From the NCBI GenBank assembly GCA_936450465.1, contig OW388305.1, positions 54,674,625 through 54,738,624 of the forward strand: a stretch of 64,000 bases of DNA. Reading direction: 5' to 3'. Both the position numbers and the translations under genes were made by a program. Position 1 is the first letter of the stretch. Every line of letters starts with the position of its first letter. Below the pieces are notes generated by a model. The model saw only the letters and a list, made by a program, of their open reading frames with translations, was not told the origin of the DNA and ran no database searches. Shown here one piece after another: positions 23,691 through 37,019 of the stretch. The stretch is from Gibbula magus (taxonomy: Eukaryota; Mollusca; Gastropoda; Trochida; Trochidae).

Positions 23691-24775
23691 GTACAATGCC
23701 TCTGACTCCTGTGTGACGAGAACGCCAATATATATACAAATGTAGTAAGATTTCGATAGAGTGACCACATTAGCACTTATATGTTTCCGATCTGTGTGCA
23801 TTACACTGCAAATTCATCTCCGATCAGATGACATTCTCGACCAGGAACTAATAGCGCTAGTTATTGAGAATGTAAATGTAACAAATGTTAATTATGTAAC
23901 TTTGAGATAACGAATTTATTTTGTTACAACAGTTATAATATGCCTAAGATTATCATGTAGGAATTGCTGACTTTTAAGAGATTGACTTTGGTGACTGGAA
24001 ACTATTTATTGGCTTATGTACTTATATAATGAAGGAAACATGTTTCTAAATCCATCTTAATGTGTGACGTCTTTGCCTTTCAGAAAGGTTTAACACTTTC
24101 AACTGGACATCAAAGGCTGATTGTATCAATTATGTGCAAACCCATGGATATCACAACTAGGCTGATGGTGGTGCATTATATGTGAGACCCAAAAAATCGT
24201 CACAGCTTTGACAGTTATGAACTAGTTATAGACCTCTCATGTGTATCAGATGCATACTGAAATACTGAATAAACATAACATTTCATTATACATATTCCAA
24301 GCAAAAGACATGGAGTGATTTTGACAAATGAAGTAACAAAATTAATTTAATGCGATAATCTAATGATTTTAACGGTCTTTAAGTGTGCTGTGTATTAGAA
24401 AGTCCCTGGTCTTACATAATGTGCATGAGAGGACGTCACCCTTCACTGGCCATGGGAATTCGCTAGTTGATGTAATTACAGGTGGCGGGAATGAACATTA
24501 ACTAATAATCATGTACCCACCCTCACTTAATTATTTGTGTATCTCCCACCAGACTATTAGGGGTGGCCAACATTCGTTCAAATGTTCTTATAGATCTAAC
24601 GCACAGTATTATATAACATGCGATATTAGAAAGGCAGTAATAATAATAATAACAATCATATATGATTATCGTATTGTGTTCTGTATAAATCAACACAGAA
24701 AACACATGCATAGGCTGTTGGAAAAAGTTATTTAGAAGCTCCAAATGTAAGGTTGTTATGTATGATGTCATTTAA

Positions 24776-25243
24776 AGGTGCATCAATTGTGTTTCATAAA
24801 TTTTTATTTGGCTTTAATACAAATTCACTCAGCTTGCATATTCATCCCCAGTCGCCAAACATGTCATAATTACTAGTTTCAATAATTAAAAGTAACATCA
24901 TTATGCATGTGCAGAAACTACACGTCCTATTTACATGTACATGCAGTAGTTATATGACTTGTCGAACATTTTTTATCAACCCAAGTTTGTTATTTTGTCT
25001 GGTTTAAATAAGATTCCAAAACTACGTTTGACTCATTGGCGCGAGCCAGACGAGGTGCATTGTCCGGTTTTCGATCAGAAATCGATACTTTTACCTTCAT
25101 ATTGTCAATATACTAAGTCGAGTATCATCAAAATGCCAGTTTTCAGTAACAGTTGGTACTTCTCGATAAAATAAGATAATTTATAACGTTTGTCATATTT
25201 GACCCCCCCCCCCCCCCCCCCCAACAACACAATGGATGTACTT
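24776..25243 (+). mobile_element. TTAA-flanked MITE, family 2, uninterrupted copy
   Basis: 468 bp with inverted ends AGGTGCATC and GATGTACTT and TTAA at 24,772-24,775 and 25,244-25,247. It carries a 20-base poly-C run (25,203-25,222) absent from the split copy. It lies inside the foldback element that interrupts its sibling. Confidence 0.87.
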
Positions 25244-25249
25244 TTAAAC

Positions 25250-26600
25250 CGCTGCCTTTGAAATCTGTCAACTCCAACAGTGAAATTTTCACAGAAATAT
25301 TGACATAATAAATAAAATATCTGTCAATTCTTGACAAATACCATGTTCACTTCATCTCGGTATTGTATGATAACTTGAAAAGATAATGCTTTCAAATCAT
25401 TTATTGCAATATGAATACGAAATACAAACGTGTACCAAGCAATGTTTATGTAACTACATGGACATTTAGATATTATCACACTTCCAACAACCGTACCAAA
25501 ATATTTGAAACATAATAAATGTTGTTAACCGTTAAATATCATAAACAAAGTCATGACATCTGCCTGTCTATTTTACTTGAATCTCAAACTTGCAATTGTA
25601 GCAAACCTATTAAACTATTACCACGCTGTATTAACGCTTACATTATGCAACATTGTCAACTTAAAATTAAAAACAAAAAACATGTAAATTGTTCATTAAG
25701 CTCTCAAATAAAATTTTAAATGAACCAGTATGTATGCTGTACAGTACTATAGAATCTAATTACCATCACTAGTCATCCTATGAGGAGCCAAGTCGCGCTC
25801 TTAACGAGCTAAATGGAATATGATATACTGGGTATACTGGGATAAGTGTGTATTGCAAAGGGGCAGTTTGTTTGGGTATTACCATAAACCAATTAAAAAA
25901 TACGTATATATTCGTATTGTCGCCAATACTGTTATTTCAATCGGAGTGTTTTGACACGTGTGTAGTTGACTCAGAGATACACACACGTGGTCACTGGGAT
26001 GTTCAGGAGATACGGTTCACTGACTTGATGGTTAAACACTCAGGAATTGTCTGAGATTTTAGAAAAGAGTGGTATATTCATTTTGGATTATTTTCATTTG
26101 AATGCAAACCGGAGAGTATATTGTGGAAACGTCTGGTTATAAACTGACTACATATATAAAAACTTAATATATATTTTTTTAGGGGAAGGACACTTGTGTG
26201 AAAAGGCTTTTCATACATAATACCCGTCAAAATCGTAAGATGTCTTTGATAATCCCTGTATCGTATTGAGAAAGCGGCCGAAATTGTAAACAAATGAAAT
26301 TATTAAGAACTTAATATAGACTTTTCATGTACCCCCTTCACTGCTGTCAACAGACTAACAGTGAGTGGGTCATCTCAATATCTAAATTGGAGACTAATTG
26401 CAAGAGTTCGAATTAATTAAAATTTGTAGGGTACTGGCGAAGTAATCCCTTGTTCAAAAGAGGCAATAAAATATGTTGACGCTAGGAACAACTGAGCACT
26501 AGCATACATGCAAGAATGTATATACGTATGTATGTTCTGTGCTATTCAATGATTAAAACCGCTCGAAATAGAATCAAACAAGTGAGGTAAGTAATGGACT
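25250..26600. other. Foldback-element core, no gene recognised
   Basis: AT-rich interior of the foldback element. Short open frames (for example 25,519-25,719 and 25,848-26,054) have no recognisable transposase or other motifs. Confidence 0.5.
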
Positions 26601-26609
26601 GTTTTATTT

Positions 26610-27330
26610 TCGTAATTTACAACAATGGGTTAGTTGATCGAATAGACATGTTACGCAATACCACGGCACGCTCGTTACATAGACATGGTGTTCTGATACA
26701 CACAAATGCACAGGTCTAATATATCATATATCTGTAACCTGCACTTGGTTGTGTATAAATCATCAGTCTCGATGACACTGCCCACTCTACAAAACAATCA
26801 GAGAACCACTGCTTATAACCTGTCAAGCCAAATGGAACAATTTTAATACTGCCACCGACCCGGAACGTCTATCATTTATCCTAGCAAGCCCAACTATTTT
26901 AAAAGAAAGTGCCAGAAGCTGCAAACTACTGCTGGAAAAACGTCGAAATGTATTGTTTAAAAATTGACTTTTTTATAATATATTATTTTATGTCCTTTTA
27001 TGCACAGTTTATATGTATACCTATATTTATACAAATATATGTATTATTCTATATTTAACCAAAGTTTTAGTATCTGATTTATAACCACGTTTACTCTTAC
27101 ATTCATACCTTTTATTTGTAGTCATTGCATTTTTTTATATGTATAGATAGTCTCTCATAACCCTAGTTTTAGGGTGGCCCAGATGTATTTATATTTTATT
27201 GATATTATTTTATGTATGTGTATATATGGGGTGAGACTAAATAAACTATCTGTCTGTCTGTATTGTGGGCAACAGCGTAGTCAAAAAATCTAATACTTAC
27301 TGTTTGAAACGCGCTCCTTAAGCCAGACCA
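26610..27330 (-). repeat. Right inner arm of foldback element, split by LINE
   Basis: Complementary to 23,387-23,690 in two parts (26,610-26,785 and 27,261-27,330), separated by a 475-bp LINE 3' fragment. Confidence 0.75.
26786..27260 (+). pseudogene. LINE 3' fragment with end of ORF2
   Basis: The plus strand reads CQAKWNNFNTATDPERL and then ESARSCKLLLEKRR before a stop at about 26,970. This is a typical extreme C-terminus of a non-LTR retrotransposon reverse transcriptase protein. A 3' region follows, ending in AATAAACTATCTGTCTGTCTG-like repeats. It is heavily 5' truncated. The insertion point is inside the right inner arm of the foldback element. Confidence 0.7.
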
Positions 27331-27729
27331 TAGTGTTTTCAAAATCTTATTAAACTCAAACTTCAACATCGCCAATAAATATCTCAAAGTAAAACTATGT
27401 CACTAAAGTCAATCGTTTAGAAGTCAACAATTCACTAAACTCAAAATATCTTCTCAAAGTCAATAAATCACCACGTTAACATATAATTAAAGATAAACTT
27501 TAAGTCAACCAATAGTTCCAAAGTCAACATGTCATCAAACTCGATTTATCTTTTCAAAGTCAACATTTCACCAAAGTCAATATTTTATTAAAGTAAAACT
27601 TCCACAAAAGTCAACCAATATTTCCGTAGTCAACATTTCACCATCATTATAATATTTTCAAAGTCAACATTTCACCAAAGTGGCATCAATTCCAAATCAC
27701 CATTTTACCAAGCTCAATATATATAATCA

Positions 27730-29004
27730 GAGTCAACATTTCAAACTTCACCAAAGTGAATAAAATGGAATAAATATGGAATTAATATTTCATGATATAA
27801 GCATACTTCACCAAAGTCAATAAATTAACATAACATAATTAATGTAAGTCAACAAATCGCTTAACTCAAACTATCTTTTATAAGTCAACATTTCATCAAA
27901 ATCAATGTGTGATCAAAGTTAATATTTCATAAAATTCAAAATATCTTTTTCAAAGTCAACATGTCACCCAAGTTAACATTTTATCAAAGTAACACTTTCA
28001 CCAATGTCAATAAACATTTCAAAAAACATTATTTTCCCCCCAAAGTCAACATTCACAAACATTATATGTTTGCATAGTCAACATTGGCCCATGGGCGAGG
28101 TTTTGCCCATGGGAAATAAAGCCAATGGGAAATCCGGCCCATGGTCGAGGTCAACATATGTGATTAAAGTCAAGATGTAAATATGTGATTAAAGTCAACA
28201 TTTCACTAAATTCAAAATATCTTTTTCAAAGTCAACATGTCACCAAAGTTAACATTTTATATAAGTTAAACTTAAACTACACAACATTTCACTAAAATGA
28301 ATATTTCATAAGTCAACCATTCATATAACTCAAAATATGTATTAAAATCAACAAGTCCATATTTTATCAAAGTAACACTTCCACCAAAAATCAATAAATA
28401 TTTTAAAAGTCAATATTTCCAAAGTCAACATTTCACAAACATTCTATTTTTTCCAAAGTCAACATTTCACAAAACTTTTTTTTTCAAAGTCAACATTTCA
28501 CAAACATTTTGTTTTCAAAGTCAACATTTCACAAACATTATATGTTTGCCAAAGTCAACATTGGCCCATGGGAAATCCGCCCATGGGCAACCTGGCCCAT
28601 GGGCGAAGTCTCGCCCATTGGCGAAATCTCGCCCATGGGAAATCTCGCCCATGGGAAAAAAAATTTCCTTTGCATTGGGGGAGTTCACAAATACCTAAAA
28701 TATGTTACTGCTAGACCCATTATTAAAAATTAGAAAATAATTTTTGTGTAACTCAAATTTTAACAACCTCTCGCCCATGGGCCGGCCCATGGGCAGGCCC
28801 ATGGGCGAACTTTCCCATGGGCATACCCATGGGCAAGGGGGTCTGTATCTCACGTACGGTGCGGGGTAGAAAGTTGGAATTTTCGTCAATATCTTAGTTA
28901 AAGTATAAAAATAGGTTTTTGATAGAATTTGAACTTCTCACTTATGTTATTTACGTTGGTCAATTATGGAATCTCGGGTTTCCATAATAAAATCGGGTCG
29001 CCTT
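27730..29004 (-). repeat. Right outer arm of foldback element
   Basis: Complementary to the left outer arm. It contains an extra internal duplication: a second CCCATGGG cluster with flanking AAAGTCAAC repeats at about 28,010-28,150 resembles 28,440-28,660. The AAAGTCAAC motif continues inward to about 27,360. Confidence 0.82.
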
Positions 29005-29233
29005 CTGTGCATTGTCCGGTTTTCGATCAGAAATCACTATTTTTACCTTCATATCGTCCATTTACTAGGTCTACTATCATCAAAATGGTAGTTTTCGGTA
29101 ACAGTCGGTACTTCTCGATCTAGTTACAACATTAATAACGTTTGCAATATGTGACCCCCAACAACACAATGGATGTACCTTTAATTGAGCTACAGATATT
29201 TTAGAATATTTAACTGTGGTGGAAAGCATTTGA

Positions 29234-30600
29234 TTACCTTTTGATAATTATTAGTTTAGATAGTCCCTCAGTCACAGAATACTCTTGAAGTGACAATAAG
29301 TTTTTAAAAAATACGATGATGAATTTAATTTGCTTTGCCATATTTGATACTGAATATTTACATCGCTGTGTAAAACATTGTATAAAACATGATATGTCAC
29401 AACAGTCTTGGGAGATCCACACATATGAAAAACCAGTCTCCATCCATAAAGTACGAACATGTGACACCCAACTGACACCATCATGGTCGTCATATGACTT
29501 AAGCATTAAATAACATGCCTTCGGATGATGATTTGAGTCCATATGTAGAAGCCTTGTCCAATATTTAATACATCTATGAAAATAGTGAATACACAGTCTC
29601 GACCTTCCAACTTCACCAAGTATAGCAGAGTTAGACACAAATTTACCGACTCCTAGATATTTCTTAAAAAAAGCTTAAAGAACAATGAACTTTTTCAATA
29701 TTTTCTTTAAGAGAATAGCGCCATATGTCTGATCCATATAAAAGTATTGGTGCTATTTTGGTTTCACATATCTGGGTAATGATAATAAGTGGGATTTGAG
29801 GGTGCTTGTTTGTAAATGAGTTGAAAAATGGGAAAGCAGGCCTTTTTAGCTTGAATAGCTAATGTTTCGCATGCCTTTGACCATACAAGTCTTGATGAGA
29901 ACATTATACCTAAATATTTTTAATATGACACACATTGACTGTTTTTCCACCGCACGTCCAGTTCTCAGTCTTTTTAGTATAACCTCCATTTCTAAATACA
30001 ACAATGCATGATTTATCAAAATTTACCTGCAAACCCCATTGATCACAATACGCAATTTAGCAAATCCAGCTTCTTCTGCATACAATATGCAGAATATGTG
30101 TCATCCAGTAATGTTACATCATCAGCAAACAAAGCAATAACATATCTTCTGTTCCATCTCTCACAAAAATACCTCTTAAACCAAGAGTATTAAATTCTTC
30201 AACTAATTCTTTTATAGAAAAAGATAAATAGAACAGGACTAAGTATGCAGCCCTGGCGAACACCTGCTGACGTTTCAAATAATTCCGTTTAAGGTTACCG
30301 ACATGCAGAAACTTGTACATACATATTCTTCAATACAGAGACCATCTTACCACGAACACCATTTGTTAATAAAACGTATAGTAACTTGTTTCTATTAGCA
30401 AGTTCAACTGCCTTTTTAAAATATATGAATGCAGCATAACATCTATGTTTGGGCTTAGATACATTTATTGTCTTCTTCATCACACCAACTTCCAGAATGC
30501 CTCTCAAATAGTTAAATATGTTTAGTTGTAGATGTTGTCTATTTATGAATAGTAGATCAGAAACTTTTGGTTGATCATACATGTAGTGTCTGTACTGTTT
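29234..30600 (-). pseudogene. LINE reverse transcriptase, minus strand, broken
   Basis: Reading down from 30,600 the minus strand gives: HRCYAAFIYFKKAVELANRNKL (RT motif A region, about 30,450); GVRGKMVSVLKNMYV; FSIKELVEEFNTLGLRGI (about 30,210-30,150); motif C FADDVTLLDDT (about 30,125); WGLQVNFDKSCIVVFRNGG (about 30,040); KYLGIMFSS; then a C-terminal region with KKYLGVGKFVSNSAILGEVGR (about 29,660) and SYVWISQDC (about 29,400). This is the order of a non-LTR retrotransposon ORF2 from palm to tail. Several frameshifts and stops break it, and the endonuclease is missing. It is inserted in duplication copy B. Small fragments of the same kind occur at 44.5 and 46.0 kb. Confidence 0.85.
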
Positions 30601-30849
30601 GGTAGATACTTACGATTTCTTATAACCTATAGTTGTATATACAAAACATACGTAATCAGTGTTAACTTATTTAGTTTAGAATCTGTATGACTACTGATCT
30701 AAAAGCGCGAATCCCCTGATAATATTACTCAGCCCAGTATAGTATTAGATTGGGAACCAATCTTATTTTGTCAATGTCATCATTTGAGCATAACATGAAA
30801 AAAATGACACATTGAACATATAATTATTAATCTGGTGGAAGATATTTCA

Positions 30850-31065
30850 GTGTAATATGTACGTGTATACGGCAATATTGAACTAGTGTAATACCGCTGC
30901 AGGTATGACGTCACAATGGTGTGCAGTTGTGACGTCACACTGGTGGTACATAAATCTTAGTTTCAGCACACTGTCGGTAATTTCGCTTGATCTATTTGGG
31001 TAAGTAATAAACAGAAACAGACTCGTGAATGATTTGTTTCAAACTCGATTTATACGAAGTTTAGA
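30850..31065. mobile_element. CRE-bearing hairpin element, partial
   Basis: Similar to 17,760-18,030: GGCAATATT-AACTAGTGTAATACCGC, two TGACGTCA sites (30,906 and 30,930), AAGTAATAAACAGAA and CTCGTGAATGATTTG. The apex and second arm are missing. Confidence 0.7.
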
Positions 31066-31680
31066 TCAAAGAAAAATAACTTCAATTTCATAATAATCCT
31101 ATTTCAAATTGCATTACGCTTCTCAATAACTATCATATTATCGTATGATTTACTGACCATTAAAGGCAATCCTTTAAACAGTGATTATTGTGAAAGGTAA
31201 TTTTCAAGTGGAAATGTAAATAAAGTAAAGAACTCCAACACAAAGAGATTTTATATTTGAATAGCATTCATAACAATGCATTTTAAGCAAAGTGCTTTGA
31301 AGTTATTTGGAATAACGATTCCTTCATTTGGGAATATGTGATCTAAATTCAGATAACAGCCTGCCATCCGAATATTTCTGATACGATATAAGTTGTATTT
31401 CTGGTTGAATGGTCAACCCTTTGAAGTTAATTTATTTTTAAGAGAAACAAACTAAAACTGGCAATTGTATAGCTTTTATGACTTTATTTGGTGCAAATGT
31501 TCGAAGCTCAGCAGAAAATGGTTCCACTTAAACATTCAGACCGGTTTTGATGTGAGCTGACTTTATTCAGAAGCCGTATCAATCAATATCGGTGTATCGT
31601 GTCACATACTATGTTACCATGTTTATGAACGATATTGTTCTCTTACACTATACACTATACACTATAAATACATAGAGATT

Positions 31681-31940
31681 ATTACCCGAGGAAGTGTGTC
31701 ATATGACTTTTACGAAACGAGTGTGAATTTTTGTATTGCCCGAGCGAGAGCGAGGGTTATACACAAATTCGCACGAGTTTCGTAAAAGTCATATGACACA
31801 CTTTCGAGTGTAATAATTTCTTTATTACCCGTTCTATTCCATGTGATTCGCGTAAAAATAGTCAGAAAGCGGCCCACTTCTCTTGCGACGGCAAGCCACA
31901 AGGACGTCACGAACAATCGTTTTATGACGTCACAGACGAC
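31681..31940. mobile_element. Hairpin element with long arms and CRE
   Basis: Arms of about 57 bp (31,681-31,737 and 31,757-31,815) pair with few mismatches around the apex CGAGCGAGAGCGAG at 31,741. TGACGTCA is at 31,925-31,932. It shares its layout with the elements at 17.73 and 43.40 kb. Confidence 0.7.
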
Positions 31941-31944
31941 AAAA

Positions 31945-33780
31945 TACGGGAAGCCGCGGTGAAACAATCGTTACTAGGCAAACGTGATATGTGCACATGT
32001 GCTCATATCAATAATATTAACTTGGTTATTTTCAACCATATGGGTAATAATATTGAATATGAAACACCACTCGCCACATTATTACAGAATGCCCTCGGTA
32101 TGCGGCCCCTTTAAAGGTAACAAGTCATGTTAATATTAAACGTTTGACGTAAAATGTCAAATTCCATGAAAGGTTTAACACATTTAAATTGATGTACATG
32201 GGGTATGTTGAATAAATTAGTAGCGAAGGAGGACCGTTCAACTCCTGTGTTTATATACTCACTTTTTGTAAATTTAAAAGCAACTATTGTTCATTCAACG
32301 CAAATAGATATTTGCCTATTACAATCAAATTCATAACGAATAAAATTATTTCTTTCAACAAATAATTGGAATGTTCAGTAAAATAGTTCAATTTTACTCG
32401 TGGAGCTGGAAGTGATTCCAGCTACACTTTGGAGACCACTGGTAGCTCACATTCGGATTCTAAAATTACTCTTTTGGTCTTAACTTAACTTTCCAACTAA
32501 AAGCTGTTTATTCCTTTTAATTCAAATATGAAAAATCGTCAATTTGCAATTATATTTAAAAAATGGGTAAAGGCAATACAGGATTTCTTCTTAACAAACA
32601 TATGATAATTTGTGTCAAAGCGTCCGGAGAGTTGAATTGTATCTACGAACACGCAGCACACGATAACTTCGTTGTATGATATAGACTAATCACTAATCAT
32701 TGGCAGTGACATACGATCAGTTTCTGATGACATGTATGCGTGATAAGAAGTAATTATCTGCTTATAAGAGCTCAACAGATAGCTATGCTATGTAAGAAGT
32801 CAATTATCTGTATGTCCCTCTCCAGACATAAGTTTTTGAGGCGAAGTACAGCGAGTGCAGAACTCTAACGAACCTGTGTAACATCGTTTTCTATTTCTGT
32901 TTCTTCTGTTTTTGTCTACGCATCACCACCCCTGGGCTTTTTGGTAAGGACACCTCATGTTCAAATTTTCCACCGTTGATTCGTGTACGTGCGGATTACG
33001 ATATTGCGATTATGATTTTACTGCGGTAAAAGAGCGCAAGGAGCTAAATAGTTCTAATGGCAGGATAAATCCTTTTAGGTTTAAACGTTACTCTCTACAT
33101 TAATCAACACGCCGGCAAAGTCGATTATTATCACCATACAGTGGAACAAGTTGGAAATAAATTAAAGCTTTCTTCTTAAACAGTTACTTTTGTACTGTGT
33201 TAATATTAATGATTAGAAACTTTTCAATGTATTGACATTACAGAAATCCCAACGAAATTATGATATTTGTATTTCTAAGGACATGGCTAAACATAGAATT
33301 CAAAGAAGGTGAAAACTGCATAAGAACAATCTACAGATAGGTTTAGGGGGTCGTTGCGCCAGACCTTACGGAATATGATCTAAATACGAAATGTTAAGTT
33401 GTGTTTCCATGGCAATGACCAAAATAAAATCAAAATAATAAACGAAAATACTCCAAAGTGGCATGCATATAAATACATAAAGTTTCAAGAATATGTAATC
33501 AAAAAAGCCTGCTGTAAATTATGCGTTGTCATTGTCGACATGTTGTCTGAGGGTCATCGGTTGTCAAATGAGGCATCTTACTTAATGAGCAGAACTTGAA
33601 TTTGTTAGCAGACCCATCAACAGGAATCTGGTTAAAAAAATGTCACACTAGATACTGAGTATCACGAATATACATTCAAGCAGCTAAAAAGGCTTGCTAT
33701 ACGAGAGTATATACCATCAAGTGAACAGCGAATGCGATCGGTTAGGAAGGAAATTGCTGGTTTGCAAAAGTCTTTGATAT
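31945..33780. other. Intergenic, no gene recognised
   Basis: No protein motif, repeat array or RNA gene recognised. Confidence 0.45.
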
Positions 33781-33784
33781 GATC

Positions 33785-34083
33785 ACCACGAAAGGTGAGG
33801 TGAGTTAGGGTTTAACGCCGCTTTCATGAGTATTTCACTTATATCGCGGCTGCTAGTATTATGGCAGGGAGAAAGCCCGCAACGCCATGTGGCTATGCAT
33901 TGCGGTGAAACCTGCGAGCATCGGCTGGAACTAGCGAACCATGGGTGGTACTACGCTGAGATTCAGTGTAGCATTGCACCCAAACCTTACGCGTTCTCTA
34001 CTGCAGACAAAGTTGCCGTGCCCCTGGCGGGATTCGAACCCTGGACCTCTTGATCCGAAGCCGAACGCGCTAACCACTGCGAT
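33785..34083 (-). mobile_element. tRNA-derived SINE, minus strand, near full length
   Basis: The head at 34,083-34,010 contains an A-box-like TGGTTAGCGCG and an exact B box GGTTCGAATCC (34,040-34,030). The body runs to 33,785 and includes a conserved GCGGGCTTTCTCCCTGCCA block and a GCGGCGTTAAA block near the 3' end. The latter resembles a SINE domain common in gastropod/bivalve elements. A second, truncated copy is at 52,660-52,792. Confidence 0.8.
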
Positions 34084-34089
34084 GATGTA

Positions 34090-34825
34090 TGAATGTTGAT
34101 ATGCGTATTATATTGGCAAATATCTACACCGCTGTTTCGATGAAGATCAAATGTATAAATTCATAAACGTTCCATTTAAATTAAATTTAGAGCTATTATA
34201 ATTCCGTTATATGCCATTGACTTTCAAACAGTAAGCTCATCTCATTATGATGCTTCATTCTCTGTTATAATGTACATCTACAGCATGTTTTTCTAATTCA
34301 TATCGTCATAAGTATGACATTGATATGTACATGTACCATTGACAGTAGATGGCTTTATGAGTATTACAAAAGACTAGATCAAAGGAACTGCACGCGTGAT
34401 GTGGGTCCAATCACATCATTCACATTGCTTTGTTTCTTCTAAATTTGCAAGATCAAACGTCATTTATTATAAATACATGCAGCCCATTAGAATCTCATCA
34501 TTTGCCTTACAGGTATATTTTCTTTTTATCTTGATAAATATCATCAACATGAAAAACAGGTTATTTCCCTCTTGTGTGTACATTTATACATGTAGACACG
34601 TGTATACAGGTTAACAGTGTACCACCTGTTCAGTAGTGATGTATTTTGCCATTAGCTGCAAATATCACCTGAAATAGCATGATAAAATTGAATGTTGTAT
34701 ATAGAGTAAACAATCAGTTTTAATCGTATCATATCATTCAATTATATCATGGACGCGTTTAAGTATGTACATGTATGTTGGCCGTGATACATCCACAAAC
34801 TCAAACCAGACGTAATTCACCATAT
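34090..34825. other. Intergenic, no gene recognised
   Basis: AT-rich spacer with no supported gene or repeat. Confidence 0.4.
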
Positions 34826-34831
34826 GAGTGT

Positions 34832-34998
34832 ATTACATTCCTCCGGTGCTCTTCATAAAGAAATAAACCATTGTAATGCTTGCACGCATTCTCACAACAG
34901 CTGTGAATTTCCCATCAGAAGCGATTCTCAGTCGTGGTTGTAAGTGTGTGGCGATAAATAACCAGTCCAAATACCATTACACGGTCCGGCGAGTACCT
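34832..34998 (+). repeat. Dispersed repeat, copy 1 (partner at 53,219)
   Basis: Matches 53,219-53,386 in the same orientation. Shared blocks include TATTACATTCCT, CATAAAGAAAT, ATTCTCAGTCGTG, TGGCGATAAA and ATACCATTACA. The type of repeat is unknown. Confidence 0.65.
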
Positions 34999-35009
34999 GC
35001 CATACTGTA

Positions 35010-36300
35010 AAAGATCCTATGTGCTATATTGGCAAATATGAGAGAACCGCTTGGCGTCATATGATATATTAGCACTTATTCGATGATAGAAATAAATGTA
35101 TGGCCTATTCACGATATCCATAACCATAGAAGATAGCATATGAGCCGCTGTGTCTGAGAGATGCGTTTGTAATTGACATGTAAAGATGGGACGGGCTGTA
35201 TCAACGATCACACAGGTTAGAATATTGTCTGCATTACGCTTATGTCGACTTTAAATGCAAAAGATAATTGGCGTATTCATATTTGAAAACCAATAAAGAA
35301 TATGTTACTTATTTTATGAATTCAAAGTTTGTATAATGATCCTTATTCATGTACTCAATATATTTGCAACATACATGAGTTGATGTACATCATGTCAATT
35401 AGCATAGGCGTAGGAACGGTTCAAAAGTTGGAGAGCAAGATTGTGGGGCGGGGTATAGATTTGTGTGTTATAGAAACGTCAAAGTGTAATAAATAAGCGA
35501 CTGATATAGCCTTTCAGCATTGAATATTTATATGTTTGCCCAGTGATTTAAAAACCAGGTAATTTGTTGGTCTTTGACAATGCCGTTTTAGTAAAAAAAA
35601 CGAAAATGCCAGATGGGCTTAAAACACGGGCCGTCGTCCGTAGCCCGTAGCTGCCTAGTTCTATTTTGAAAATTGTGCCCATGTTAAAAAGATCAATTGA
35701 CACTATTTCAACATTTCTACAGACCGGAAATGACTGTACGCGATCGATTTTATTATTGATTCTTGTACATGATATATTTTCGGACAACTATGAATGTTCA
35801 CTGTGACAAACGTTGTCTAGATACTATCGTTTTTAGTACACTGCATCGGCTACATTCAATGAAAGTTTCAGCTCTGTAGTACCAGTATGTTCAGAGGAGA
35901 AGATTGTTTAAGATGGGTAGGGTCGAAAACGCTGAAAATGCACTAAAAGCAAAATGGCGTCTGAGTCACGTGATGTACGACTTACTCATGAAAAGTTTGC
36001 GCATCTTATAGAAAAGGTTGCACGTTTCTAAGTCTATTTTGAAAAACAATTCTCATGTTCTCATGTTAAAAATAAAAAAAAACTAAAGGGGCTGTAACAC
36101 AAAAACGGAAGTCCAAAGTCAGGATTGTGTGTGATATGTATCAATTTCAGCCCATATACTACCATCCCTGAAAGTTTCATGCAATTCACATAAGTAGTTG
36201 AGGCTGTACAGTTGACACAAAATTAACACAAATAAGTATAATAAGTATAATAAGGAAATATATAAATAATATATAAATATATATATAAATAATATATAAA
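35010..36300. other. Intergenic, no gene recognised
   Basis: No gene motif. A stretch from about 36,085 starting AAAGGGGCTGTAACAC resembles one end of the TTAA MITE family 1, but no second end was found. Confidence 0.4.
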
Positions 36301-36308
36301 ATAACAAT

Positions 36309-36337
36309 AGGTCTTCCAGACTTACGTCTGAAGACCT
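36309..36337. repeat. Short strong hairpin
   Basis: AGGTCTTCCAGAC pairs with GTCTGAAGACCT around a 4-base loop with one bulged base. The following 250 bp are less AT-rich than the surroundings. It may be the end of a dispersed element. Confidence 0.55.
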
Positions 36338-36694
36338 AATAAGGTTTGAGATGAGCCCCCGAGTTTCACGCCTTCAGAATCTTTTAACCTAGAAAAGGCC
36401 GGAAACTTCGCTCTACACCACTCGCCTTCTTGGCCGAGCGCTACGCTACCTAAAAAGTGTTGTTGTGTGTGTAAAGCAACGACCCAAAGGCCTGTATTTT
36501 GGACCAATCTTTCTGAAACGTACATATGCTTTCGATATGTATCGATTATACGCATGGTTTTTCTGGGGACCAATCGGATCAATATTTAGAGAGTTATGGC
36601 CCTTGACTTTGAGGACTCGGTTTTTTACTGTGGGTTAAACTTAGACTTAGGGTGGCTCAAATTGTTTATATGTGTTTGAAACTTGATGTGTTTC

Positions 36695-37012
36695 CTTTCG
36701 CACAGTGGTGTAGTGGTTAGCGTGCTGGCCTCTCACGCCAAAGACCCGGGTTCGAATCCCGGTGGAGACACCAAACATTTGTGACCTGGGTCGCAAGCTG
36801 TGTTGTGTCCTTGGGCAAGGCACTTCATCCACATTGCACTCAGTCCACCCAGCTGTATAATTGGGTACCTGAAAAGCGGGTGTACATGACTTCGTCTAGC
36901 GCTATCGGCAGCTTCGAAAGTACAATTCCGTCAGGGTAATAATGTGAAGCGCATTGAGCATGCATTTGTGTGTGGATAACTTGCGCAAAATAAGTATCCA
37001 TTATTATTACAT
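36695..37012 (+). mobile_element. tRNA-derived SINE, plus strand
   Basis: Head: TAGTGGTTAGCGTG A-box region (36,711) and exact B box GGTTCGAATCC (36,749-36,759). The anticodon-loop position reads CTC, as in Glu tRNA. Body: TTGGGCAAGGCACTTCATCC (about 36,812) and CCCAGCTGTA (36,848). Tail: GTGAAGCGCATTGAGC followed by ATTATTATTA (about 37,000). The acceptor stem does not close, so it is not a tRNA gene. This body resembles a SINE core widespread in marine animals. Confidence 0.82.
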
Positions 37013-37019
37013 AAGACCA

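Noticed and set aside
36711..36775. Possible Glu tRNA gene
   Set aside because: The B box is perfect but the acceptor stem does not close, and the sequence continues into a SINE body and ATT tail.
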